Of a stretch of 33,832 nt of DNA, positions 7,155 to 15,800 are shown piece after piece. The stretch spans positions 1 to 33,832 of the forward strand of contig JAEWWW010000153.1 of the NCBI GenBank assembly GCA_023396215.1, in the 5' to 3' direction. The position numbers and the translations under genes are program-made. The DNA comes from Bacillota bacterium. Lineage in GTDB: Bacteria > Bacillota > Clostridia > Oscillospirales > Ruminococcaceae. The notes beneath the pieces are model-generated. The model was not told where the DNA came from and did no database searches. It saw only the letters and a list, made by a program, of their open reading frames with translations. Every line of letters begins with the position of its first letter. Within the stretch, counting starts at the first letter, position 1.

Positions 7155-7748
7155 TTAGCAGATGCTTTTTTTGAGAATATTCGACAACCGCTTGTAGGTC
7201 AGCACGGTGATGAGCGAAATTACCACCCCTTTAACCAAGTTAAAGGGAGCGGCCCCGTACCAGATGTAGGCCGAGATGCTGTCGATGGCGGGGTTGATGG
7301 CAGCACAGGCGGCGACGATGGCCTCTATCGGCATGACCTTGGAGTAAAAGGGGATAATCAGCCACTGGTTTGCCAGCGCCCCCACCACCATGATGGCCAG
7401 CGAGCCCGCCAGACAGCCCCAAAGAGCGCCGGCTTTGGTCTTGTGCCGTTTGTAGATGAGGCCGGCAGTTGTCGCAAAGGTGGACATGACGATGAAATCG
7501 GCAAGCTCGCCGACGCCGCCGGTCTGGGTGGAGAGCAGGTGTATCAGGTCTTTGACCAGGGTTACCGCCATGGCGGGCACTGGCCCCATCAAAAAGGACG
7601 CCAGCAGGATGGGCACGCCGCTGATATCCAGCTTGAGGAAGGGCGGCAAAAGGGGCAGAGGGAACTCGATGTACATCAGCAGGGTTGCAATGGCCGCCAG
7701 CATGGCGATGAGGGTGAGCCGTCTTACGTTGCAGTTTTGTTTTTGCAT
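7155..7748 (-). CDS. ribU: Riboflavin ECF transporter substrate-binding subunit RibU
   Basis: A 197-residue, highly hydrophobic protein with about six membrane segments. It has the features of the S-component RibU: EFPLPLLPPFLKLDISGVP in the first loop, then KDLIHLLSTQTGGVGELADF. RibU captures riboflavin and works with the shared EcfA/A'/T energising module, which is not encoded in this window. The GGAGG site lies 7 nt before the ATG. An FMN riboswitch precedes the gene, which strongly supports riboflavin as the substrate. The stop codon is 3 nt from the -35 box of the metK promoter. Monocistronic. Confidence 0.95.
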   Translation of the reverse strand: MQKQNCNVRRLTLIAMLAAIATLLMYIEFPLPLLPPFLKLDISGVPILLASFLMGPVPAMAVTLVKDLIHLLSTQTGGVGELADFIVMSTFATTAGLIYKRHKTKAGALWGCLAGSLAIMVVGALANQWLIIPFYSKVMPIEAIVAACAAINPAIDSISAYIWYGAAPFNLVKGVVISLITVLTYKRLSNILKKSIC

Positions 7749-7786
7749 AGATATGCCTCCAGCTTTCTGTCTGCCTTAAGGGATGC

Positions 7787-7817
7787 AAAAAGCCCCTGAC
7801 AAAGATTTGTCAGAGGC
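7787..7817 (-). terminator. FMN riboswitch terminator
   Basis: On the minus strand GCCTCTGACAAA, loop ATC, TTTGTCAGGGGC, then five T residues (forward A at 7787-7791). It lies between the RFN aptamer and the ribU start. A preceding small hairpin (GTGCCG with CGGTAC, forward 7824-7842) may be part of the antiterminator switch. Confidence 0.9.
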
Positions 7818-7843
7818 GAACCAGTACCGAAAAAACGGCACCT

Positions 7844-7965
7844 GTTTCTTTCATCCGGACTCTAACCGTCGGTTTGGGATTTTAACCCAATCTGCCTTTC
7901 GGCTCGCGGACTTGTAGCAGATGCTCTTCACCGCCGGTGGGGAGTTACACCCCGCCCTGAAACAG
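7844..7965 (-). promoter_or_regulatory. FMN riboswitch (RFN element)
   Basis: On the minus strand the conserved RFN blocks appear in order: AGGGCGGGGTG, ACTCCCCACCGGCGGT, GTCCGCGAGC, GATTGGGTTAAAATCCC, ACCGACGGTTAGAGTCCGGA and TGAAAGAAAC, closing helix P1 with GTTTC. The family binds FMN and represses riboflavin synthesis or uptake; here it precedes ribU. Confidence 0.96.
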
Positions 7966-7985
7966 ACTATGTATTTTGTGGCTTT

Positions 7986-8014
7986 ATTATAGCGCTGCCG
8001 GGCCGCTTTGTCAA
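7986..8014 (-). promoter_or_regulatory. Consensus sigma-A promoter of ribU
   Basis: Perfect TTGACA (forward 8014-8009), 17-nt spacer and perfect TATAAT (forward 7991-7986) on the minus strand, about 25 nt before the RFN element. From 8015 to 8153 I see nothing further. Confidence 0.92.
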
Positions 8015-8153
8015 CCCTTTTGCAAAACCTGTGGCGGCAAGCCTGCCTGCGCCCTGCAGGATGTGCACAGCGGGGAGACCGGGCGGGCGGGCGCCCCCAC
8101 AGCCGCCGCAAAACACCGGCCTGCCGCTATCCTGCGGGTTTTGCCGCGCACGC

Positions 8154-8186
8154 AAAACAGCCGCCCACATCAAAGCAGGCGGCTGT
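8154..8186 (-). terminator. Terminator after tuf
   Basis: ACAGCCGCC (minus strand, forward 8186-8178) pairs with GGCGGCTGT (forward 8165-8157), followed by TTTTGC. It ends the str operon 17 nt after the tuf stop codon. Confidence 0.8.
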
Positions 8187-8202
8187 ATCAGAGCAAGGGA
8201 AA

Positions 8203-9399
8203 TTAGTTGATTTTGATAACCAGACCGGAACCAACGGTGCGGCCGCCTTCACGGATAGCGAAGCGCAGACCTTCCTCGATGGCGATGGGGGTAATCAGCT
8301 CAACGTCCATCTCAACGTTATCGCCAGGCATGCACATCTCGATGCCCTCGGGCAGGGTGACTACGCCGGTAACGTCGGTAGTTCTGAAGTAGAACTGGGG
8401 ACGATAGTTGTTGAAGAAGGGGGTGTGACGGCCACCCTCAGACTGTTTGAGGATATAAACCTGGCCGCGGAACTTGGTGTGGGGGTTGATGGAGCCGGGT
8501 TTGCAGAGAACCTGACCTCTTTCGATGTCGCTTCTCTGAACACCGCGCAGCAGAGCGCCGATGTTGTCGCCTGCCTCGGCGTAGTCCAGAATCTTTCTGA
8601 ACATCTCAACGCCGGTAACGGTGGTTTTTCTTCTCTCGTCGGTCAGGCCGATGATTTCAACTTCGTCGCCGGTCTTAACCTGACCTCTTTCCACTCTGCC
8701 GGTGGCAACGGTGCCGCGGCCGGTGATGGTGAAGACGTCTTCAACAGGCATCAGGAAAGCCAGGTCAGACTTTCTCTCGGGGTTGGGGATATAAGCGTCA
8801 ACAGCCGCCATCAGCTCAATGATGGGAGCATAGGCAGGATCGCTCAGGTCGTTGCCGGCTTCCAGAGCGGCAAGGCCGGAACCCCTGATGATGGGAATAT
8901 CATCACCGGGGAACTCGTAGGCGGAAAGCAGCTCTCTGATTTCCATCTCAACAAGATCCAGCAGCTCGGGGTCGTCAACCTGGTCAACCTTGTTCATGAA
9001 AACAACGATATAGGGCACGCCAACCTGACGGGCAAGCACGATGTGCTCACGGGTCTGGGGCATGGGGCCGTCAGCGGAGGAAACAACCAGAATCGCACCG
9101 TCCATCTGAGCAGCGCCGGTGATCATGTTTTTAACATAGTCGGCGTGACCAGGGCAGTCAACGTGGGCATAGTGACGGTTCTCGGTCTCGTATTCAACGT
9201 GAGAGGTGTTGATGGTGATGCCGCGCTCTCTCTCTTCAGGGGCTTTGTCAATCATGTCATAAGCGACATACTGGGCGCTGCCTTTCATGCCCAGGGTCTT
9301 GGTGATAGCGGCAGTAAGGGTAGTCTTACCATGGTCAACGTGGCCGATGGTGCCAATGTTAACGTGGGGCTTGGTTCTTTCAAATTTAGCCTTTGCCAT
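8203..9399 (-). CDS. tuf: Translation elongation factor Tu
   Basis: EF-Tu (398 residues) delivers aminoacyl-tRNA to the ribosome as a GTP complex. GTPase motifs are GHVDHGKT (G1), the threonine in GITINTSH (G2), DCPGHADY (G3) and NKVD (G4), followed by the two beta-barrel domains. Length is typical. GGGAGG lies 8 nt before the ATG. It is the last gene of the rpsL-rpsG-fusA-tuf group, 137 nt after fusA, with a candidate promoter and hairpin of its own in that gap, so it may be expressed beyond the level of fusA. Confidence 0.98.
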   Translation of the reverse strand: MAKAKFERTKPHVNIGTIGHVDHGKTTLTAAITKTLGMKGSAQYVAYDMIDKAPEERERGITINTSHVEYETENRHYAHVDCPGHADYVKNMITGAAQMDGAILVVSSADGPMPQTREHIVLARQVGVPYIVVFMNKVDQVDDPELLDLVEMEIRELLSAYEFPGDDIPIIRGSGLAALEAGNDLSDPAYAPIIELMAAVDAYIPNPERKSDLAFLMPVEDVFTITGRGTVATGRVERGQVKTGDEVEIIGLTDERRKTTVTGVEMFRKILDYAEAGDNIGALLRGVQRSDIERGQVLCKPGSINPHTKFRGQVYILKQSEGGRHTPFFNNYRPQFYFRTTDVTGVVTLPEGIEMCMPGDNVEMDVELITPIAIEEGLRFAIREGGRTVGSGLVIKIN

Positions 9400-9451
9400 T
9401 TACTGTTCCTCCCTTATAAGGATGTTATTGTTCGTTATAACCACAATTTGT

Positions 9452-9480
9452 ATTGTAGCAAGGAAAAGCCCAAAATGCAA
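9452..9480 (-). promoter_or_regulatory. Candidate internal promoter of tuf
   Basis: On the minus strand TTGCAT (forward 9480-9475), 17-nt spacer, TACAAT (forward 9457-9452). The -10 is good and the -35 has only the first three consensus bases. EF-Tu is often made in excess of its operon partners, which makes an internal promoter plausible. Confidence 0.45.
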
Positions 9481-9509
9481 GGGTTTATGCAAAAAGAAGA
9501 TGGGCTTTT
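9464..9509 (-). terminator. Possible attenuator between fusA and tuf
   Basis: AAAAGCCCA and TGGGCTTTT form a 9-bp stem around a loop of about 28 nt. The 3' side is TTTTCC on the minus strand. The long loop makes it a weak terminator; it overlaps the candidate tuf promoter. Confidence 0.35.
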
Positions 9510-9536
9510 TCCGCATCAACAGGAGCTTTAACGAGC

Positions 9537-11612
9537 CTACTTGGTTCTTTTGCTGATAATTGCTTCAGCAATCGATTTGGGTACCTCGATATAGTGGCTG
9601 GGCTCCATGGTGTACTGGCCGCGGCCCTGTGTTTTGGAACGCATGTCGGTGGCGTAGCCAAACATCTCGGACAGAGGCACAAAGGAGTTAATCTGCTGTG
9701 CGCCGCTTCTGGCTTCCATGCCCTGAATCTGGCCACGGCGAGAGTTGAGGTCGCCGATAACGTCGCCCATGTATTCTTCAGGCACGGTAACCGTTACCTT
9801 CATGATGGGCTCAAGAATGACAGGGTCCGCCTTGCGCATCGCTTCTTTGAAAGCCATCGAACCGGCAATCTTAAAGGCCATTTCAGAGGAGTCTACCTCA
9901 TGGTAGGAGCCGTCATACAGTGTAACGATGACGTCAACCACCGGGTAGCCGGCCAGAATACCGGCCTGCATCGCACCCTGAACACCCTGGTCAACCGGCG
10001 CGATATACTCCTTGGGAATCGAGCCGCCAACGATGGCGTTTTTAAACTCGTAGCCTTTGCCGCTTTCGTTGGGCTCAATCTTAATCTTAACATGACCGTA
10101 CTGGCCCTTACCGCCCGACTGGCGCGCATACTTGGTATCCACATCGGCCAGTCTGCGAATGGTTTCTTTGTAAGCAACCTGGGGCTTGCCCACGTTGGCT
10201 TCCACCTTAAACTCACGCAGCAGGCGGTCGACGATGATTTCCAGATGCAACTCGCCCATACCGGCGATGATGGTCTGGCCGGTTTCCTCGTCGGTGTAGG
10301 TCTTAAAGGTGGGGTCTTCCTCAGCAAGCTTGCTCAGGCCGATGCCCATCTTCTCCTGGCCGGCTTTGGTCTTGGGCTCGATAGCGACACGGATAACCGG
10401 GTCGGGGAACTCCATAGATTCAAGGATAACCGGGGATTTAGCGTCACAGAGGGTGTCGCCGGTGGTGGTGTTTTTAAGACCAACAGCGGCGGCAATATCG
10501 CCGGCGTAGCAGGTTTCAATGTCCTGTCTGTGGTTGGCGTGCATCTGAAGGATGCGGCCCATACGCTCGTTGTTTCTTTTGGTGGAGTTGTAAACCGAAG
10601 AACCGGCATTGACCGAGCCGGAATAAACCCTGAAGAAGCACAGCTTACCCACATAAGGATCGGTGGCAATCTTGAAAGCCAGCGCCGCAAAAGGAGCGTT
10701 GTCGCTGGAGGGGCGGGTTTCTTCTTCCTCGGTATCGGGGTTGATACCCTTAATGTCGGCAACATCGGTGGGGGCGGGCATGTAGTCAATCACCGCATCC
10801 AGCAGCTTCTGCACGCCCTTGTTGCGATAGGAGGTACCACACACCACCGGCACCATATGGTTGGCCAGTGTGGCGCTTCTGATGCATTTCTTAATGTCCT
10901 CGATGGAGAGTTCTTCCCCTTCAAGGTACCGTTCCATCAGTACTTCGTCCTGTTCAGCAACCGACTCAATAAGCTTGGCGTGATATTCCTCGGCCTTTTC
11001 CCGCATATCTTCGGGAATTTCTTCTTCCCGGATATCCTGACCCTTATCGTCATAGTAGACATAGGCCTTCATCTCCACAAGGTCGATGATGCCCTTAAAG
11101 GTGTCTTCAGCGCCGATGGGCAGTTGGATGGGAACAGCGTTGCATTTCAATCTGTCGTGCATCATGTTCACAACGTTGTAAAAATCCGCACCCATGATAT
11201 CCATCTTGTTTACATAGGCCATTCTCGGCACATGGTATTTATCAGCCTGACGCCATACGGTTTCAGACTGAGGCTCAACACCACCCTTGGCACAAAAAAC
11301 AGTGACAGAGCCGTCGAGCACGCGCAGCGAACGCTCAACCTCTACCGTAAAGTCAACGTGGCCAGGGGTGTCAATAATATTGACACGGTGCCCTTTCCAG
11401 AATGCAGTGGTGGCAGCCGAGGTAATGGTTATACCTCTCTCCTGCTCCTGCTCCATCCAGTCCATTGTTGCCGCACCCTCGTGTACCTCGCCTATCTTAT
11501 GAGTCTTGCCGGTGTAAAACAAAATACGCTCGGAGGTTGTGGTTTTGCCAGCATCAATGTGAGCCATTATGCCTATGTTGCGAGTAAGTTCTAATCCTAC
11601 TTCTCTTGGCAT
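9537..11612 (-). CDS. fusA: Translation elongation factor G
   Basis: EF-G (691 residues) catalyses ribosomal translocation with GTP. Motifs: AHIDAGKTTTSERIL (G1), DTPGHVDF (G3), NKMDIMGADF (G4), then domains II-V; the domain IV region has GKGQYGHVKIKIEP. The length fits canonical EF-G rather than the ribosome-protection proteins of the TetM group. Start ATG with GGGAGG 7 nt upstream. It follows rpsG in the str operon, with a conserved-looking RNA hairpin in the gap. Confidence 0.98.
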   Translation of the reverse strand: MPREVGLELTRNIGIMAHIDAGKTTTSERILFYTGKTHKIGEVHEGAATMDWMEQEQERGITITSAATTAFWKGHRVNIIDTPGHVDFTVEVERSLRVLDGSVTVFCAKGGVEPQSETVWRQADKYHVPRMAYVNKMDIMGADFYNVVNMMHDRLKCNAVPIQLPIGAEDTFKGIIDLVEMKAYVYYDDKGQDIREEEIPEDMREKAEEYHAKLIESVAEQDEVLMERYLEGEELSIEDIKKCIRSATLANHMVPVVCGTSYRNKGVQKLLDAVIDYMPAPTDVADIKGINPDTEEEETRPSSDNAPFAALAFKIATDPYVGKLCFFRVYSGSVNAGSSVYNSTKRNNERMGRILQMHANHRQDIETCYAGDIAAAVGLKNTTTGDTLCDAKSPVILESMEFPDPVIRVAIEPKTKAGQEKMGIGLSKLAEEDPTFKTYTDEETGQTIIAGMGELHLEIIVDRLLREFKVEANVGKPQVAYKETIRRLADVDTKYARQSGGKGQYGHVKIKIEPNESGKGYEFKNAIVGGSIPKEYIAPVDQGVQGAMQAGILAGYPVVDVIVTLYDGSYHEVDSSEMAFKIAGSMAFKEAMRKADPVILEPIMKVTVTVPEEYMGDVIGDLNSRRGQIQGMEARSGAQQINSFVPLSEMFGYATDMRSKTQGRGQYTMEPSHYIEVPKSIAEAIISKRTK

Positions 11613-11636
11613 AGTGTCCTCCCTTTAATAGTTCCA

Positions 11637-11671
11637 GAATACCCGCCGGCCCATAGAGCCGACGAGTATCC
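11637..11671 (-). other. 14-bp RNA hairpin between rpsG and fusA
   Basis: On the minus (mRNA) strand GGATACTCGTCGGC pairs along its full length with GCCGGCGGGTATTC around a UCUAUGG loop, using four G-U pairs. On the plus strand the same positions would be A-C mismatches, so the pairing exists only in the mRNA. There is no T tract, so it is not a terminator. It may be a translational control or RNA processing site. Confidence 0.55.
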
Positions 11672-11707
11672 ACGCTTGGTTGGTAATGATACAGCGGCGG
11701 CAAAAGC

Positions 11708-12178
11708 CTACCATCTGTAGTGTGCAAAGGCGCGGTTGGCCTCTGCCATTTTGTGGGTGTCGTCCCGCTTTTTGCAGGCGCCGCCAGCGTTGTTCAGAGC
11801 ATCCATCAGCTCGCCTGCAAGGCGCTCTCTCATGGTTTTCTCAGAACGGTTTCTGGCGTAGCTTGTCAGCCAGCGCAGACCAAGGGTCTGCCTTCTGTCG
11901 GGGCGAACCTCGATGGGCACCTGATAGGTAGCGCCGCCTACACGACGGGCCTTAACCTCCAGCACAGGCATAATGTTTTCCAAAGCCTGCTCAAATGCCT
12001 CCAGCGGTTCCTTGCCGGTTTTTTCGTGAACGATGTCAAATGCACCGTAAACAATCTTCTGTGATGTTCCCTTTTTGCCGTCCAGCATAATGCTGTTTAT
12101 CAGGCGGGTGACCAGCTTGGAATTATAAAGCGGGTCGGGCAACACATCACGTTTTGCGATTCTGCCTCTTCTTGGCAC
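11708..12178 (-). CDS. rpsG: 30S ribosomal protein S7
   Basis: S7 (156 residues, the usual length) nucleates assembly of the 30S head and lines the E site. The sequence PRRGRIAKRDVLPDPLYNSKLVTRL is characteristic. The start is a GTG at 12178, preceded by AGGAGG; the ATG at 12196 would overlap the ribosome binding site and add residues absent from the family. Second gene of the str operon, 125 nt after rpsL. In E. coli S7 represses its operon by binding the rpsL-rpsG gap; whether that holds here is not visible. Confidence 0.97.
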   Translation of the reverse strand: MPRRGRIAKRDVLPDPLYNSKLVTRLINSIMLDGKKGTSQKIVYGAFDIVHEKTGKEPLEAFEQALENIMPVLEVKARRVGGATYQVPIEVRPDRRQTLGLRWLTSYARNRSEKTMRERLAGELMDALNNAGGACKKRDDTHKMAEANRAFAHYRW

Positions 12179-12303
12179 TTCGCTTCCCTCCTTCACAGTA
12201 TGAATTCATCGGTACTCGAAAGCGCATAACTCTTCCGTGGTGCCAACAGCAGCAGCGCTTTTATCATAAAGCCGCTTTGTCGGCATGCGATCGGTCATAT
12301 GAG

Positions 12304-12732
12304 TTACTTCTTTGTCGCACCAGCCTTCGGGCGCTTCGCACCGTACTTAGATCTCGCCTGCATTCTCTTGGCAACACCCTGAGCATCCAATGTGCCGCGG
12401 ATGATGTGGTAGCGAACGCCGGGGAGGTCCTTTACACGGCCGCCGCGGATGAGCACAACGCTATGCTCCTGAAGATTGTGCCCGATACCCGGGATATAGG
12501 CTGTTGCTTCAATGTTGTTGGAAAGACGCACCCTGGCCACTTTACGAAGCGCCGAGTTGGGCTTCTTGGGGGTCTGGGTTCTGATAGCAGTGCAAACGCC
12601 TCTCTTCTGGGGAGAGTTGTGGTCAATTGCTTCGCGTTTTTTGGAATTCCATCCCTTGAGCAGTGCGGGAGAGTTGGATTTCTTCTCCACAGCTTCTCTG
12701 CCCTTGCGAACAAGCTGGTTAAAGGTTGGCAT
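12304..12732 (-). CDS. rpsL: 30S ribosomal protein S12
   Basis: S12 (142 residues) forms part of the decoding centre. The motif TQTPKKPNSALRK holds the wild-type lysine of the streptomycin region, and GGRVKDLPGVRYH holds the second one with the conserved aspartate that is methylthiolated in some bacteria. No streptomycin-resistance substitution is visible at these sites. AAGGAGG lies 6 nt before the ATG. First gene of the str operon, with its own promoter (12832-12861). The L7Ae-like gene found between rpoC and rpsL in many Bacilli and Clostridia is absent. Confidence 0.98.
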   Translation of the reverse strand: MPTFNQLVRKGREAVEKKSNSPALLKGWNSKKREAIDHNSPQKRGVCTAIRTQTPKKPNSALRKVARVRLSNNIEATAYIPGIGHNLQEHSVVLIRGGRVKDLPGVRYHIIRGTLDAQGVAKRMQARSKYGAKRPKAGATKK

Positions 12733-12771
12733 GGTTTTCCTCCTTTCTCTTTAAATGCTGTTATCTTTAAT

Positions 12772-12800
12772 CGGGCGGCGGGCACACTGCCCGCCGTCCG
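12772..12800 (-). other. Strong leader hairpin upstream of rpsL
   Basis: CGGCGGGCA and TGCCCGCCG form a perfect 9-bp stem (12776-12796) with a 3-nt loop, extended at the base with one mismatch. It lies in the 5' leader about 40 nt before the ribosome binding site and has no T tract. It may be an autoregulatory or stabilising structure. Confidence 0.5.
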
Positions 12801-12831
12801 CTAAGACCATAGGATTGTGACCCAATTATTG

Positions 12832-12861
12832 ATTTTAACAAATAGTTCATGAGTTTGTCAA
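12832..12861 (-). promoter_or_regulatory. Sigma-A promoter of the str operon
   Basis: TTGACA (forward 12861-12856), 18-nt spacer and TAAAAT (forward 12837-12832) on the minus strand, between the rpoC stop and rpsL. The str genes therefore have a promoter independent of rpoBC. A weak AGCCCCGGCT palindrome followed by a T-rich stretch (12864-12880) might partly terminate rpoC transcripts. Confidence 0.8.
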
Positions 12862-12898
12862 TAATAAAATTGAGCCGGGGCTGAAAATACGGGGGTTT

Positions 12899-15800
12899 CT
12901 ATGCAGTGTACTCCTCCTGCCGGGCAGGGGCGGCGTCTTCGGGTGCGCGGCGGCTGTTTTCCGAGTAGGAAACCATGCCCGTACCGGCGGGAATGAGCTT
13001 GCCGATGATGACATTCTCTTTGAGGCCCAGCAGCGGGTCGGTTTTGCCCTTAATGGCCGCTTCGGTAAGCACGCGGGTGGTTTCCTGGAAGGATGCCGCC
13101 GACATAAAGGAGTCGGTGGCCAGCGAAGCCTTGGTGATACCAAGGATGACCGGGGTGTACTGCACCATCCTTCTGGGGTTGCCGTCCTGCGCCTGAAGCG
13201 CCTCCAGCCGGGCGTTCTTCTCGTAGACTTCCTGCCGGTCGGCCAATGCGCCGGGTATCAGGTCGCTGTCGCCGTTGTCGTCGACCCGCACCTTCTTCAT
13301 CATCTGGCGGACAATAACCTCGATGTGCTTGTCGTTGATATCAACGCCCTGGGTGCGGTAAACCATCTGCACCTCGCGGATGAGGTAATCCTGCACCGCG
13401 AGCTCGCCGTTGACCGTCAGCACCTCGCTGGGCTCGGCCGAGCCTTCGGTAATCATGGTGCCCTTTTCAATGACGGCGCCCTCGGAAACTCTCAGCTTAG
13501 AGCCGTAGACAATTTGTTTTTCAAAGCGGTCGCCGGTTTCGGCGTTTTCCACCACGACCACGTCCACGCCCTTGGCGTCCTTTTCAAAGGATACCTTGCC
13601 GCCGATATGGCTGATGACCGCCGCGCTCTTGGGCTTGCGGGCCTCAAACAGCTCTTCAACTCTGGGCAGACCCTGTGTGATGTCGGAGGCCGAGGCGATA
13701 CCGCCGGTGTGGAAGGTTCTCATGGTGAGCTGGGTACCCGGCTCGCCGATGGACTGAGCGGCGATGATGCCCACCGCTTCGCCGATGGCCACATGCTGGT
13801 CGGTGGCCAGGTTGGCCCCGTAGCATTTGGCACAAACGCCGTTTTTAGAGCGGCATTTCAGGATAGAGCGTATCTGTACCTCGTGGATGTCGGCGCCGAT
13901 AATCTTTTCAATCTCTGCCTCGCCCATCATGACGTCGTTTTTCACCAGCAGCTCGCCGGTTTCGGGGTGGAGAGCATCCTCCACCAGATAGCGGCCGTAA
14001 AGGCGCTCAGAGAGCTCCTCAATGACGCGGCCTTCGTCGGAAATCTCGTAGACGTTGAGGCCCTCGGCTGCGCCGCAGTCGTTTTCGCGGATGATAACCT
14101 CCTGCGAAACGTCCACCAGACGGCGGGTCAGATAGCCCGAGTCGGCGGTACGCAGGGCGGTGTCGGCCAGGCCCTTACGGGCACCGCGGGAGGAGTTGAA
14201 GTACTCAAGGATGTTCAGACCCTCGCGGTAGTTGGCCCGGATGGGAATCTCGATGGCCTTACCGGAGGTGTTGGCGATAACGCCACGCATGCCCGCCAGC
14301 TGGCGAATCTGCTCCATCGAACCACGGGCGCCGGAGTCGGCCATCATAAAGATGGGGTTGTACTGGTCAAAGTTCTGCTTGAGGGCCTCCATCACCTTTT
14401 TGGTGGTTTCGTCCCAAACCTTGATAACCCGCTCGTAACGAACCTCTTCGGTAATCAGGCCGCGGTCATAGCGCATCTTAATCTGGTCAACCCGTTCTTC
14501 GGCTTCAGCAATATATTGCTTCTTTTCGGGGGGAATAACCGCATCGGAAACCGCAACGGTGATAGCGCCCCGGGTGGAGTACTTGAAGCCCTGTGCCTTG
14601 ACCATATCCAGCACCTCGGCGGTGCGGGCGGTGCCGTGCTTTTTGATGCACTTGTCGATAATCTTGGAAAGCTTCTTCTTGTCGACCAGGAAGTCGACCT
14701 CCAAAGCGAAAATGTTTTCGGGGTTGCTGCGGTCAACAAAGCCCAAATCCTGCGGGATGGGGGTATTGAAAATCAGCCGGCCCACCGTGGTGTCGATGAG
14801 CTTGCTGCGGCGCTCGCCGCCAATTTCCTTGGCGATGCGCACCTTGACGGGGGCGTGCAGACCAACGCTGCCATCCTCGTAGGCCATGACCGCCTCGTTC
14901 ATATCGCGGAATACCTTGCCCGTGCCCTTTTCGTCCTCTATCTTCAGCGTCAGGTAGTAGGAGCCCAGCACCATGTCCTGGGTGGGCACCGCCACCGGGC
15001 GGCCGTCGGAGGGCTTGAGCAGGTTGTTTGCCGCCAGCATCAGGAAGCGGGCCTCGGCCTGCGCTTCGGCCGATAGCGGCACGTGCACCGCCATCTGGTC
15101 GCCGTCAAAGTCGGCGTTATAAGCGGTACAGACCAGCGGGTGCAGCTTGAGGGCACGGCCCTCGACCAGCACCGGCTCAAAGGCTTGGATGCCCAGTCTG
15201 TGCAGGGTGGGCGCACGGTTGAGCAGCACCGGGTGGTCCTTGATGACCACCTCGAGGGCGTCCCAAACCTCTTTGAGCACGGCACGTTCCACCATCTTGC
15301 GGGCCTTTTTGATGTTCTCAGCCACCTTTTGGTCCACAAGGCGTTTCATAACAAAGGGCTTAAAGAGCTCCAGCGCCATCTCCTTGGGCAGGCCGCACTG
15401 GTACATCTTCAGCTCGGGGCCAACCACGATAACCGAACGGCCAGAGTAGTCTACGCGCTTACCCAGCAGGTTCTGCCTGAAGCGGCCCTGCTTGCCCTTG
15501 AGCATATCCGAAAGGGATTTCAGCGGGCGGTTGTTGGGGCCGGTGACAGGACGGCCGCGGCGGCCGTTGTCGATAAGGGCGTCCACCGCCTCCTGCAGCA
15601 TTCTTTTTTCATTGCGCACAATGATGTCGGGGGCGCCCAGCTCCAACAGCTTTTTCAGGCGGTTGTTGCGGTTGATTACCCGGCGGTAAAGGTCGTTGAG
15701 GTCGCTGGTGGCAAAACGGCCGCCGTCCAGCTGTACCATGGGGCGGATTTCGGGGGGGATGACCGGCAGAACGTCCATAATCATCCACTCGGGGCGGTTG

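Noticed and set aside
8008..9531. 507-codon plus-strand frame opposite tuf
   Set aside because: Antisense shadow of tuf, and it crosses the FMN riboswitch promoter.
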